The position numbers were made by a program, and so were the translations under genes. A stretch of 50,111 nt of DNA from JANXQE01 sp035651635. Lineage in GTDB: Bacteria > Verrucomicrobiota > Verrucomicrobiia > Limisphaerales > UBA8199. The first letter of the stretch is position 1. Each line of letters starts with the position of its first letter. Positions 26,288 to 34,832 of this stretch are shown piece by piece. Where the stretch lies: assembly GCA_035651635.1 (NCBI GenBank), contig DASRFK010000135.1, forward strand, positions 1 through 50,111. The letters run 5' to 3'. Below the pieces are notes generated by a model that ran no database searches, was not told the origin of the DNA, and worked only from the letters and a program-made list of their open reading frames with translations.

Positions 26288-27643
26288 TCACTTGCCAATG
26301 CAGAACTGACTGAAGATGGAATCGAGGAGATCTTCGGTGGAAGTTTTACCCACGATTTCTCCGACGGCATTGGCGCCGATCCGCAAGTCCATGGCAATTA
26401 ATTCCAGGGTCTGATCGGAGCACAAAGCTTCCAGGGCTCGGCTGACCGCGTCACGCCCGCGCGATAAGGCCTCCTGGTGGCGCGAGTTGATCATCGTCTC
26501 GAACATATCGGCTCGCACTTCGCCCGACCAAACGAGGTCTCGGATGGCATCTTTGAGAGGTTCGATGCCGTTTCCGGTGACGCAGGAAACGTCCACACTC
26601 GGGTTCGGGAGAGGCGTGGGAAGGGTCAAGCGTCTGGACAAATCGGATTTATTGCAGACCAGGACGCGCTTTTTGTCTTTGAACTCGTTGAGGAATGTTT
26701 CGTCGGCGGCGGTAAGCGGTTCGCTGGCGTCAAATACGTGGAGAACGAATTCCGCTCGTTCGAGCGATTTGCGGCTGCGGCGGATTCCTTCAAGTTCGAG
26801 TTCATCGCGTGCTTCGCGCAGGCCAGCGGTATCGACAAAGATGACGGGAATCCCCCGGATATTGGCGGTTTCTTCAATGGTATCGCGGGTCGTTCCGGGG
26901 ATGGGAGATACAATCGCGCGGTCGTGCCCAAGGAGTTGATTGAGCAGGCTGGACTTGCCGGCATTGGGGCGTCCGATAATGGCCGCACGAACGCCACGCC
27001 GGAGAATCTGGCCTTCGTTGGCGGTGCGCAGGAGTTGGTCTATAAATTCGATCGCCTGCTGCAACCGCTGGACCAGTTGGGCGCGAGTGTCCGGAGCGAT
27101 ATCTTCGTCGGGGAAATCGATGTGCGCTTCGATATGAGCCAAGGTGCGCATCAATTGATCGCGCAGTTCATTGATCCGCTTGGAAAATTTGCCTTCCAAC
27201 TGTTCATTGGCTGCCCGCAACGCCAATTCTGTGCGCGAATGGATTAGATCGGCAACCGCTTCGGCCTGGGCCAAGTCAATCCGGCCGTTCAAAAACGCGC
27301 GCCGGGTGAATTCGCCGGGCTGAGCCAAACGGGCGCCACTGGCCAGGACCAGGTCCAATACGGTTTTTGAAATCAGAATACCGCCGTGACACGTGATCTC
27401 GACCACGTGCTCGCCGGTGAAGGTGCGAGGCGCGTGCATGACCGAGAGCAGCACCTCATCGATGGTTTTTCCGTCACGCACGACGTGTCCATAATGAATG
27501 GTATGCGACGGTACCGCGGATATCTGCGTCGAGCCTTTAAAGCACCGATCAGCCACCGCCAAAGCTTCTGTGCCCGAAATGCGGATCACCGCCAAACCGC
27601 CTTCACCGACCGGCGTGGCAATCGCGGCAATCGTGTCTTCCAT
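26288..27643 (-). CDS. mnmE: tRNA uridine-5-carboxymethylaminomethyl modification GTPase MnmE (TrmE)
   Basis: The protein has 451 residues, the normal size. The N-terminal folate-binding domain begins with EDTIAAIATPVGEGGLAVIR. An inserted G domain carries GRPNAGKSS (224-232), the TTRDT switch, DTAGL (271-275) and NKSD (about 333). The C-terminus is the diagnostic FCIGK with its catalytic Cys. With MnmG it modifies the wobble uridine of several tRNAs. No mnmG is present in the window. The gene stands alone between two copies of the 231-bp element. Confidence 0.97.
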   Translation of the reverse strand: MEDTIAAIATPVGEGGLAVIRISGTEALAVADRCFKGSTQISAVPSHTIHYGHVVRDGKTIDEVLLSVMHAPRTFTGEHVVEITCHGGILISKTVLDLVLASGARLAQPGEFTRRAFLNGRIDLAQAEAVADLIHSRTELALRAANEQLEGKFSKRINELRDQLMRTLAHIEAHIDFPDEDIAPDTRAQLVQRLQQAIEFIDQLLRTANEGQILRRGVRAAIIGRPNAGKSSLLNQLLGHDRAIVSPIPGTTRDTIEETANIRGIPVIFVDTAGLREARDELELEGIRRSRKSLERAEFVLHVFDASEPLTAADETFLNEFKDKKRVLVCNKSDLSRRLTLPTPLPNPSVDVSCVTGNGIEPLKDAIRDLVWSGEVRADMFETMINSRHQEALSRGRDAVSRALEALCSDQTLELIAMDLRIGANAVGEIVGKTSTEDLLDSIFSQFCIGK

Positions 27644-27683
27644 CCCCGCAGCTTACAACCGCTAAGACCAACCGGAAAAGAGA

Positions 27684-27914
27684 AACCAACCGCGAATGAA
27701 CGCGAATGAACGCGAATGGAAAGGCGAGAGAACTTACAGAAAAGACTTGCGGAGGAAGGTTCTTCGACGCTGGTGCGCGACAGTTGCTTTAGGAAGGCTA
27801 AGTCGTGCTTCATAACTGGAGTCAACAACGACCTCGGGTAACGCTCTCCTCAGCACCCCTTCTGCTTTTCAGCCTCAATTAAATTCGCGTTCATTCGCGT
27901 TCATTCGCGGTTAA
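27684..27914. mobile_element. 231-bp inverted-repeat element, copy B
   Basis: The element has the same length and ends as copy A (left 27684-27717, right 27883-27912). It sits 40 bp upstream of mnmE, and its right end encodes the last residues (FNRE) and stop codon of the GxxExxY gene. Another copy of the end motif, in the same orientation as the right end, lies at 28312-28345 on the far side of the GxxExxY gene. The outermost ends could therefore enclose a 662-bp unit with that gene inside. Confidence 0.7.
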
Positions 27915-28362
27915 AAAGCTTAGCGGTTTTTTCGAGTACCATCCGCTCCCATTCGAGTTTGGGGTGGCGGAAGTTGAGGATGACACCAACCTTCAAACCA
28001 CTAATTCGCAGGTAGTTCAGCATCTGGCCGCGTTCGTGATCTGAGACAACGTCCAACACCTTGGCGTCCACGACTACTTGGTCGAAGACAACCAAATCAG
28101 GGACGTAGTCACCGACTTTCACGCCTTTGTATAGGACATCATAGTGCGGTTGTTGGCGCGAAGGAATCCGCCTTAAGCCAAACTCAACGACCAACGCATT
28201 TTCATAAGGCTTCTCGTGCAGCCCGTGTCCCAGCTCATTCAAAACCTCCATCGCACACCCAACAATCCTATAAACCTCCTCCTTCAGGATCAGTCTTCCT
28301 TCCGCCACTTGATTCGCGTTCATTGGCGTCCATTCGCGGTTAAGGTGAGGATTCGCGTTCAT
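27901..28362 (-). CDS. GxxExxY protein (PD-(D/E)XK-like fold)
   Basis: The protein has 153 residues. The defining motif is G47-L-H-E50-K-P-Y53. Further on comes DYVPDLVVFDQVVVDAKV, the pattern of a PDDEXK-type nuclease core with an acidic residue followed by D/E-x-K. The family is widespread in environmental bacteria and its function has not been firmly established. The first 18 residues (MNANPHLNREWTPMNANQ) and the last four are translated from copies of the CGCGAATGAA repeat. The true start may therefore be the second Met or a codon just after the repeat. The first ATG overlaps the stop of the upstream gene by 4 bp. Confidence 0.8.
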   Translation of the reverse strand: MNANPHLNREWTPMNANQVAEGRLILKEEVYRIVGCAMEVLNELGHGLHEKPYENALVVEFGLRRIPSRQQPHYDVLYKGVKVGDYVPDLVVFDQVVVDAKVLDVVSDHERGQMLNYLRISGLKVGVILNFRHPKLEWERMVLEKTAKLFNRE

Positions 28363-28364
28363 GG
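28312..28364. repeat. Third copy of the CGCGAATGAA end motif
   Basis: One complete degenerate end motif (28312-28345) plus a partial one (28351-28364) lie at the 5' end of the GxxExxY gene. They are in the same orientation as the right ends of elements A and B. Confidence 0.75.
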
Positions 28365-29078
28365 CCGAGCGTAATTGCGGCCGCCAGGGGGGTCCTCGCC
28401 CTCATGCGGGGGTTTGTGGTCCGGAGGGCCGGGACGCCTCGGGTGCGAGTCTCCAGGATCCGACCCGTGCCTGTCTGAGTCACCCTTCTCCATTTTGATC
28501 TGAATTCGCAGTGCGCGCGACAGACAGCCCGAAACAGAAGGCGCAACCGGCCGGCATCGGGCGATCTCCTCTTCAATGTAGGGTCGGAGTTCGGGGCGCA
28601 CGACCGCGGCCGCATGGAGGATATCCAGACTGGCTGCCGGCGCCGCTTTAGCCGCCGTGACCGCAATATCCAGCAACGTTTCGGGCATAAGAAAGGCCGT
28701 ATGGGCGACAATTTCAGCGGCTTGTGCGGGAACGGCTGCCGCCGCGCGGCGCGTGATGCCGATCACAAGCGAGGACTGCTCCCGCACCGCAACTTCCGCA
28801 ATCCGGGCGGCGTCGGCTGGATCCGCCCGGGATACAATCTCGACCACGGCGAGGGTGGCGGCGGGATTGATTTGAAGGGCGAGCTTCACGACGTTAGTCA
28901 CCGTGGCGACGCGCGTATCCGGCCGCGCCTCGCGGACCAGCCTGGCGGCGGCGGCCGGCAATTCAACGGCGGTGGCGCCTCTTAGCACAGCGAGGAAATG
29001 ATTTGTGTCCAACCCCGGCTGGGCAAGGAGGCTGATGGGAACCAACCAGGACGCCCATAACGCCGACATCGTTTTCAT
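28359..29078 (-). CDS. Small secreted Ala-rich helical protein, unknown function
   Basis: The protein has 239 residues. A signal-peptide-like N-terminus (KTMSALWASWLVPISLLAQ) is followed by about 150 residues of Ala-rich amphipathic helices. The tail is Pro/Gly/Asp/His-rich, low in complexity and probably disordered (last 50 residues). No known enzymatic motif is visible. It lies 43 bp downstream of the WecA-like gene on the same strand and is coupled to the GxxExxY gene. Hypothetical, but the start and signal peptide look real. Confidence 0.6.
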   Translation of the reverse strand: MKTMSALWASWLVPISLLAQPGLDTNHFLAVLRGATAVELPAAAARLVREARPDTRVATVTNVVKLALQINPAATLAVVEIVSRADPADAARIAEVAVREQSSLVIGITRRAAAAVPAQAAEIVAHTAFLMPETLLDIAVTAAKAAPAASLDILHAAAVVRPELRPYIEEEIARCRPVAPSVSGCLSRALRIQIKMEKGDSDRHGSDPGDSHPRRPGPPDHKPPHEGEDPPGGRNYARP

Positions 29079-29121
29079 ACAAATGTTCCTCCCATTAGTG
29101 CGGTGAAGACGGGTGGCGGGT

Positions 29122-30729
29122 TCATTGCTCGTTTAGCCGGGGTGAAGTCTTTGCCACTGCGCTCGGCAATGGAAATCGTGCTACCACGAATTCATTTTGT
29201 TCGAGCAAGCCACAGGACTTGGATGTGTTGTTTTCGACCGGCGCAGGCAAGGCATGGGGGAGCAATTGAACGGCGGCGTTATTGCACGCCTCGGCGAGCA
29301 ATTCGCTGATGGTCTCGAATACCCGGGCGTCGGCCAGACACGCATTGCGTTTGGCACACAGACCCGGGTTCCGGCATCCCGTCTCCGAAATGGGCTGGCC
29401 TAAATGACAAAGGGGCGCGTGCAGCTCGAGGTTGCCATAAATCCGGCTCGCACCGTCGTAGCGCCTGAGTTTTGCGGGAGTGGGCGCGGTTCGTTGCCAG
29501 GACAGGCACACATCCGGCAGCGTTAATTTCACGGACTCAAAGCCGAGCCGATCAGCCACGAAGACCAGGTCTGGCCAAAAGTCGATCAGACGAGCTCGCC
29601 GGCGCGCCTCCAAATCGAGCCAACGCACCAGGCACAAGGCGTAGTGGACCTGGCCGCGCATTCGCCAGCAACTGCCCACGACGCGATGGACGGCAAACCA
29701 GCGGCGGCTGAAACCGCAACTGCCGGCGCAAATAAACAGAAGGAATACGGCCGCTCCCGCCAGGATGGGAACCCACGTTCCGCGCGACCAAAATGCAAGC
29801 AGGCCCATGCTCAAGAAGACCAGGTTTAGCCCATAGATGGTCAGCACCAATTTACGAGAGGAAAAACCGTTGGCGACGAGTCGATGGTGCAAATGCTTGC
29901 GGTCGGGCCGAAACAAGGGCAGGCCGCGCAACCCGCGCCGGGCAATTGCCAAAGCCGCATCGGTAATCGGCAAGGCCAGCACGAAGAGCGGAGCGACCAA
30001 GGCGGCCAATACGGTTCCCTTATGGGAGTTGACGATCGAGTACGAGGCAATTTGGAATCCAAGGAAATAGGCGCCGCCATCGCCGAGGTAAATGCGGGCG
30101 GGCGGGAAGTTAAAACAGAGAAATCCGAGCAAGGCACCGGCCATCCCGCAAGCCAGCAATTCGAAATTGCCGTCGTGGTGCGCGACGGCGGCGATCAAGG
30201 CCATCAACATGAGCGAGATGCCGCCGGCCAAGCCATCGATGCCGTCGATCAAATTGATCAAGTTAGTCAAACTCACCAGCCAGGCGATGGTCAGGACCGG
30301 GCCCCAAGCGCCAAGAGGCACGGGGGTTTGGCTGAAGGGCGTACGCCAGACCTCGATTCCGACTCCGCCGGCACAGACGAGACCGGAAATGAGAACCTGG
30401 CCGAGGAGTTTCCGGCTGGCACCGAGCGGCCGCAAATCATCCCAAAACCCGAGGGCAAACATGGCGAGAGAAGCCGCCACGATGAGATCGCGCCCAGGCG
30501 TATGGGCCCGCAGCTCCGGGTGGAATATCGCGATCCACAACTCGACCACAATGAAGGCCAGGACCAGGATAAGGCCGCCGGTCCTGGGAATGGGTCCAGT
30601 ATGGGAATGATGCCAGTCAACGGAGCGGCGGGTCCAAAGGTTGGATCCATGCCATTGCAATGCCAGCGGAATCAGGACGACCGTGGTCGCCAAACCCAGG
30701 CAGATTGAGATGGCAATGGGTGAATTCAT
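29122..30729 (-). CDS. WecA/MraY-family polyprenyl-phosphate glycosyl-1-phosphate transferase with C-terminal extension
   Basis: The protein has 535 residues. The first about 335 are a polytopic membrane domain of about ten helices. It carries the family's catalytic motifs: DD at 97-98, NLINLIDGIDGLAGG (156-170), YLGDGGAYFLGF (214-225) and HLHHRL (279-284), the last indicating a WecA/RfaL-like HIHH loop. Such enzymes load a sugar-1-phosphate onto undecaprenyl phosphate to start O-antigen, exopolysaccharide or teichoic-type polymers. Residues about 340-535 form a soluble tail with LDLEARRRARLIDFWPDLV and a beta-rich part, absent from E. coli WecA. Its role is unknown and could be regulatory. 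The ATG overlaps the stop of the upstream secreted protein by 4 bp. Confidence 0.85.
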   Translation of the reverse strand: MNSPIAISICLGLATTVVLIPLALQWHGSNLWTRRSVDWHHSHTGPIPRTGGLILVLAFIVVELWIAIFHPELRAHTPGRDLIVAASLAMFALGFWDDLRPLGASRKLLGQVLISGLVCAGGVGIEVWRTPFSQTPVPLGAWGPVLTIAWLVSLTNLINLIDGIDGLAGGISLMLMALIAAVAHHDGNFELLACGMAGALLGFLCFNFPPARIYLGDGGAYFLGFQIASYSIVNSHKGTVLAALVAPLFVLALPITDAALAIARRGLRGLPLFRPDRKHLHHRLVANGFSSRKLVLTIYGLNLVFLSMGLLAFWSRGTWVPILAGAAVFLLFICAGSCGFSRRWFAVHRVVGSCWRMRGQVHYALCLVRWLDLEARRRARLIDFWPDLVFVADRLGFESVKLTLPDVCLSWQRTAPTPAKLRRYDGASRIYGNLELHAPLCHLGQPISETGCRNPGLCAKRNACLADARVFETISELLAEACNNAAVQLLPHALPAPVENNTSKSCGLLEQNEFVVARFPLPSAVAKTSPRLNEQ

Positions 30730-33728
30730 GGCGCTGGCAGCGCCCGGTAAAATCGGTAGCTGGCGTGAGGCTGGTTGGTGTGAACCAGAATGAAAGGAGG
30801 GACATTAGTCCATAAGGGGACCCAGTCAGCGAGGTTGGTCGAGGTGAGAACTGCAAAGCGAGTGGCAACCGGCCCGCTCATCTCGAGAGTCACCGCGGTG
30901 GGTGAACAATCGATTACCTTCAGACTTCCCAGAGGTGCGAGAAGGGTCAGGTGAGCTTTGGCACTCGGGGTGGTGCCGGCAAAATTGCTGACGTCGACCT
31001 GGTAATCCGCGGCGTCCGGGTCGGAAACGCGCGCCAATGTCAGTTCAGCTGTAGAGGCTCCGGAAACGTTGGCGGCGTCAAACAGAGGAGTTGTGTTGCG
31101 GTTCCACCGATAAGACATGGGAGCGGGGCTGGTGGCTTTTACGTTGAACGAAGCGCTTGAGCCGGGAGAGTTGGTCCGGGCGGCGGGCTGGCGGGTAATG
31201 ATTGGCGGGCCCACGACCGCCACATCGAAAGTGCAGGCGCTGCTGTTGTTCGCCAGGTCGGTGGCGATCACGATGATGGTGTTGGTGCCGATGGGGAAGC
31301 GACCCGTCGAGACGGGCTCCCACGGGCCGAGCAACTCTCCGCAGGAATCGGCGGCGAGGTTGGTGAACGTGATGGTGGCGTAATCGCAGCCGTGGTCGGC
31401 TGCCTGCACAATGTTCCCCGAGCAATGCAAAGTCGGGGGTTGGTCATCGCGAGCGGTAATGACCTGTTCGCAAATTACCCGCTGGTTGCAACCGCCCGTT
31501 AGGGAATAGCGCCGAGTAATGGTGTAATAGCCAGGACGATTGGTAACGGTGCTGTCCCCAAAAGTAATGCCATTAGCAGAGCCGGCCGTGATCAGGCCTC
31601 CGCCGGCGACAAACTCTTCGATTGTCTTTGCCGCAGCGGGCACCTGGCGGATGCATTCAACTTGCAGGTCCGGCGGCGCCAGGGCGCTCAGAGTTCCCGC
31701 GTCGGAAAAGCGAACGGCGCCGCTGATCACATCGTCGACCCGCTCACCGGGAGCCAACCTGAAGAAGTTGCGGTCCGCAAGGATCGGCTGGGTGCTGATG
31801 TTTCGGATAGCCCAGGGAGCGGCACGGTCGCAACCGTAACCGGACAAGTCATTGGCTCCGGCACTGGCGCCGTTGGCGCCGCTGCCGGTCTGGAGTCCGG
31901 TGAAGTCGGTGCCCAGGCAATCGCCGGCGTCGACGGCGGCGCCGTTCTCAGCCGTGATGGCTGCGGATTGGTTGTTGGTGAGAATATTGCCTTCGATTAG
32001 GGCGCGTCCGGCATCGACATCCACGCCGACCAGGTTGCCGCAAATCAGTTGGTCGACGCCGACGATGCTGGCGCAGGCGCCGGGCCCGCGGACCTGCACG
32101 CCGCAAGCGCCACCGGTGATAAGACTGCGGCCTGACACACGAACTGCGACCGAATTGCTCGGGGTTGCCAACTCCTGCAAGGCCAAAACGCCGACGCCGC
32201 CGGGCAGGACTGAGACGTCGATATTGCTGAGCGCGAGGGAGCAGTCGGCCGGGCCCCAAGTCGGGTCCAAACTATCAGCGAGGACACCGGTGGTTCGCAG
32301 ATTTTTGAGAGAGCCGCCGGTGATGCTGGGTGGAGGGTTGCCGCGGCAAGCGGCAGCCAAAAATCCCAGGTTGCAGTTGCCCCGGCCATCGACGGTGTTC
32401 TCGACGAAGTAGACTTCCCGGTCGTCACTGATGGTCAGTGCGTACAATCCGATGATGGTTTTGAGAGCGGGCGCCGGCACCGGGGTGTGAATGACATTGC
32501 CGGAGACGGTGATGGGGGAGGCGTGTTCCTGGCGGAAATTGATCCAGATTCCGGGCGCTCGGGCCAGGTGAATTTCGAGCGGCCACCATTGCGCGATCCA
32601 GAGCTCGTTGCTGGCGACCAAAGGCGAAAAGCCTGGCGGCGCCGCGGTGGTGACACAGTGGATGGAGAGGCCGTGAGTGACGTTGGAGAGAACATTGCCG
32701 GTGATGATGGAGTCGAGAGAATAGGTGAGAATGCCTTCCCACAGGTTGGCGAGTTTGTTGTCGCGAATGTAATTCCAGGCACTGCTGCTGCCGAAATATT
32801 GGTAACGATCGAGGCAGATGCCCTCATAGGAGAGGTTGGTGATAATGTTATTGCGGACCGTCACGCCGGCGACGTCGGCGAGGTCGGGGTAAGTGCCGTT
32901 TTGAATGGCAGCCGCCGCATGGACAGCTACGCCGTTGGCGTCGTAACCTCCTTCGAGCTGCGAGTTGTGACCGTCTAATAAAAAGCCATCGATTACGACG
33001 TTATCGGTTTCGATGGAAATGATGGTTCCGTTTTCAGGGTCGTTCCGAGCGGGAATGATCCGGGCCTCCGAGCGCCGGTCAGGCGCGCTGCCGGCCAGGC
33101 CCGCGTTTGGGCCGACCAAAGAAATGGGCCGGGTAATAACGACGTTTTCAACATAGGTCCCCTGAGCCACGAAGACCGCACCGTTGTCGGCCACGCAATC
33201 GAGAGCGGCCTGAATGGTATTGAAGGCATCGAATCCCGCGTAGTGGGGTGAGTTGGTTGTTCCCGCGGGAAAACCCAAGAGGCGGCAGCCGAGCGGGTAC
33301 GCGGCATCGACGTAAACCCGGGTTGGCGCGGCCGGGGCCAGGACGGTGATGGGGCCAGTACGATTGGTGGTATTGCCAAAACGATCCGTGAGCGTGAGAG
33401 TGACGGCCTGTTGGCCGACGTCGCAGAAAGAGAAAGTTGCCGGAGCAACGGTTGCGTTGGCGATGCCGGAAATATCCTCGGAGCCGGCTTGCATGGCGGA
33501 AATCTCAGCCGCGGTCAAGGTATGGGTTCCGGAAGGTTCGATCTGGACGGTAATCGGGTTGAAGATCAAATCCGGCGGGGTTTTGTCCTGGGCGACGGCC
33601 ATGAGCGGGCAAAGAAGGAGCAAGAGAAGGTGGCTCGCCCAAAACTCGAACTGCCTGAGCTCAAACCAAGGCTGGGAGGCCTTGTTTGGCCCGTGCCGAA
33701 TAATGAAAACGACAATCCTCTTGCGCAT
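30726..33728 (-). CDS. Secreted beta-helix / HYR / Ig-like multidomain protein
   Basis: The protein has 1000 residues. A hydrophobic stretch LLLLLLCPLMAVAQ near residues 34-47 acts as a signal peptide, though its N-terminal region is unusually long. An HYR-like domain is followed by a right-handed parallel beta-helix (about residues 145-650). It opens with YVDAAYPLGC, contains FNTIQAALDCVADNGAVFVAQGTYVENVVI, and shows repeated N-x-I-x-x-N-x-x patterns of pectin-lyase-like folds. A second HYR-type domain (DDQPPTLHCSGNIV), an Ig-like domain (PPIITRQPAARTNSPGSSAS) and the C-terminal module ending in YRFYRALP follow. It is probably extracellular and carbohydrate- or surface-related; no lyase catalytic residues can be assigned. 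It appears to be the first gene of a four-gene unit with the glycosyltransferase. Confidence 0.78.
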   Translation of the reverse strand: MRKRIVVFIIRHGPNKASQPWFELRQFEFWASHLLLLLLCPLMAVAQDKTPPDLIFNPITVQIEPSGTHTLTAAEISAMQAGSEDISGIANATVAPATFSFCDVGQQAVTLTLTDRFGNTTNRTGPITVLAPAAPTRVYVDAAYPLGCRLLGFPAGTTNSPHYAGFDAFNTIQAALDCVADNGAVFVAQGTYVENVVITRPISLVGPNAGLAGSAPDRRSEARIIPARNDPENGTIISIETDNVVIDGFLLDGHNSQLEGGYDANGVAVHAAAAIQNGTYPDLADVAGVTVRNNIITNLSYEGICLDRYQYFGSSSAWNYIRDNKLANLWEGILTYSLDSIITGNVLSNVTHGLSIHCVTTAAPPGFSPLVASNELWIAQWWPLEIHLARAPGIWINFRQEHASPITVSGNVIHTPVPAPALKTIIGLYALTISDDREVYFVENTVDGRGNCNLGFLAAACRGNPPPSITGGSLKNLRTTGVLADSLDPTWGPADCSLALSNIDVSVLPGGVGVLALQELATPSNSVAVRVSGRSLITGGACGVQVRGPGACASIVGVDQLICGNLVGVDVDAGRALIEGNILTNNQSAAITAENGAAVDAGDCLGTDFTGLQTGSGANGASAGANDLSGYGCDRAAPWAIRNISTQPILADRNFFRLAPGERVDDVISGAVRFSDAGTLSALAPPDLQVECIRQVPAAAKTIEEFVAGGGLITAGSANGITFGDSTVTNRPGYYTITRRYSLTGGCNQRVICEQVITARDDQPPTLHCSGNIVQAADHGCDYATITFTNLAADSCGELLGPWEPVSTGRFPIGTNTIIVIATDLANNSSACTFDVAVVGPPIITRQPAARTNSPGSSASFNVKATSPAPMSYRWNRNTTPLFDAANVSGASTAELTLARVSDPDAADYQVDVSNFAGTTPSAKAHLTLLAPLGSLKVIDCSPTAVTLEMSGPVATRFAVLTSTNLADWVPLWTNVPPFILVHTNQPHASYRFYRALPAP

Positions 33729-34098
33729 GACCAGATACCTTGAAGCGTATGTCCTTGGCTGAATGAGCCCTGGCGCAACTTTGTTTTATGGCCGGAATGG
33801 CGGATAGTGTCAAACATTATTTCTACTTTTATTTGGTGGTTGGATTTGAAGAGCTTCTTGGGAAAAGCGGAACGGAAAAGCGGAAAGCGAAAAGCGGAAA
33901 AGCGAAAAACGGGAAAGCGAAAACGGGACGCTTCGCGGTGTTCGGCGCGACATGTTGCCACTGGTTGTGCTTCCGGGGAAAAGCAGAAAGGGGAAAAGCG
34001 GAAAGCGAAAAGCGGAAAAGCGAAAAGCGAAAATCGGACAAGTTTCCACCTTGCCGTGGTTCGGCGGGACGGGCCCGCCGGCGGGGTCCTGCCGATAG
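33729..34098. repeat. Purine-rich GGAAAAGC repeat arrays in intergenic region
   Basis: Two arrays (about 33859-33923 and 33977-34036) are built of GCGGAAAGCGAAAAGCGG-like units separated by about 55 bp. A shorter third block lies at about 35089-35125. All six frames over the arrays stay open because of the composition, which produces spurious Arg/Lys- or Phe/Leu-rich frames. No gene is called here. The region also serves as the upstream sequence of the 1000-residue secreted protein. Confidence 0.7.
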
Positions 34099-34805
34099 TC
34101 AGGGTCGCAAGTTGAGGAGGGAGGAATTCGAGAGCGAGCGGGAGAATTGTGTTTCCGAGGGAGCAGGTCTCTGCATCCAGGGGGGCGAGGGGTTCAAGGG
34201 CAGATCGTCCAAGTTCCACGGTTGAATCTCATAGGTGAGCCGGAGGTGGTTCGAAGCGGAAGCCGAAGAGTTATCGGTCTGGTTGGAACTTCCTCGAGGG
34301 CTGCGCGGGCGTGGCAGTTGGACCAGCCACGCGACCGGTTCGGAAGAAAGCCTCCCACCGACGAGTCAAGCCCGCCGTCGACTCGAATTTCAGGAAAAGC
34401 TGGCAGCCCGCGGAGATTGAATCCGATAACGCCAGGGCCTTTTGTGGAGGCTCGCCAGTCGTTCTGTCCTGGTTTTTTCTGATATTTTTCGACAGCGTAC
34501 CAGTGGAGGTCGGAGCCGGTTTTGACTTGGACCCTGAAGAGGTTGAGTGGCAGTACATCGATCTGCTCGATGCGGCTGGTTATTAGACGATAGAGAGAAC
34601 GCGGGGCCCCGATTATTGTTCGAGTCGAGAAATCGGGAAAAGCCGCTCGCCACATGGCATGCCTCGTCACCTGCCGGATTCGTTGGAAATCCTTTTGGGA
34701 GATGCCCGCAACCTCGCTTGGGGAGGTTGGCACGGGGCGAAAAAGGATTATTAAACCGCCGGCCAAAACCAGTGCAGCAAGGGTGATGAGAAGGTTCCGT
34801 TTCAT
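34099..34805 (-). pseudogene. Membrane-anchored small protein, apparently frameshifted
   Basis: The frame from ATG 34805 codes for an N-terminal transmembrane helix (NLLITLAALVLAGGLIILF) and a soluble domain to about residue 155. It then runs into implausible Arg-rich sequence ending at 34194. A shifted frame from about 34345 down to a stop at 34099 reads more naturally (EPVAWLVQLP then LRLTYEIQPWNLDDLPL). A single frameshift near 34345 would therefore restore a protein of about 235 residues. The shift could be a sequencing error or real decay. No family is recognised; the topology resembles a type-II secretion-like or pilus-accessory inner-membrane protein. Confidence 0.5.
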
Positions 34806-34832
34806 GGCCGGCGCATTCTGGCTAATGTTGGC

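Noticed and set aside
33566..34219. Minus-strand frame of 217 codons over the purine-rich arrays
   Set aside because: It consists mostly of Phe/Arg/Ser-rich translation of the repeat arrays and then runs antisense-like into another gene; not a credible protein.
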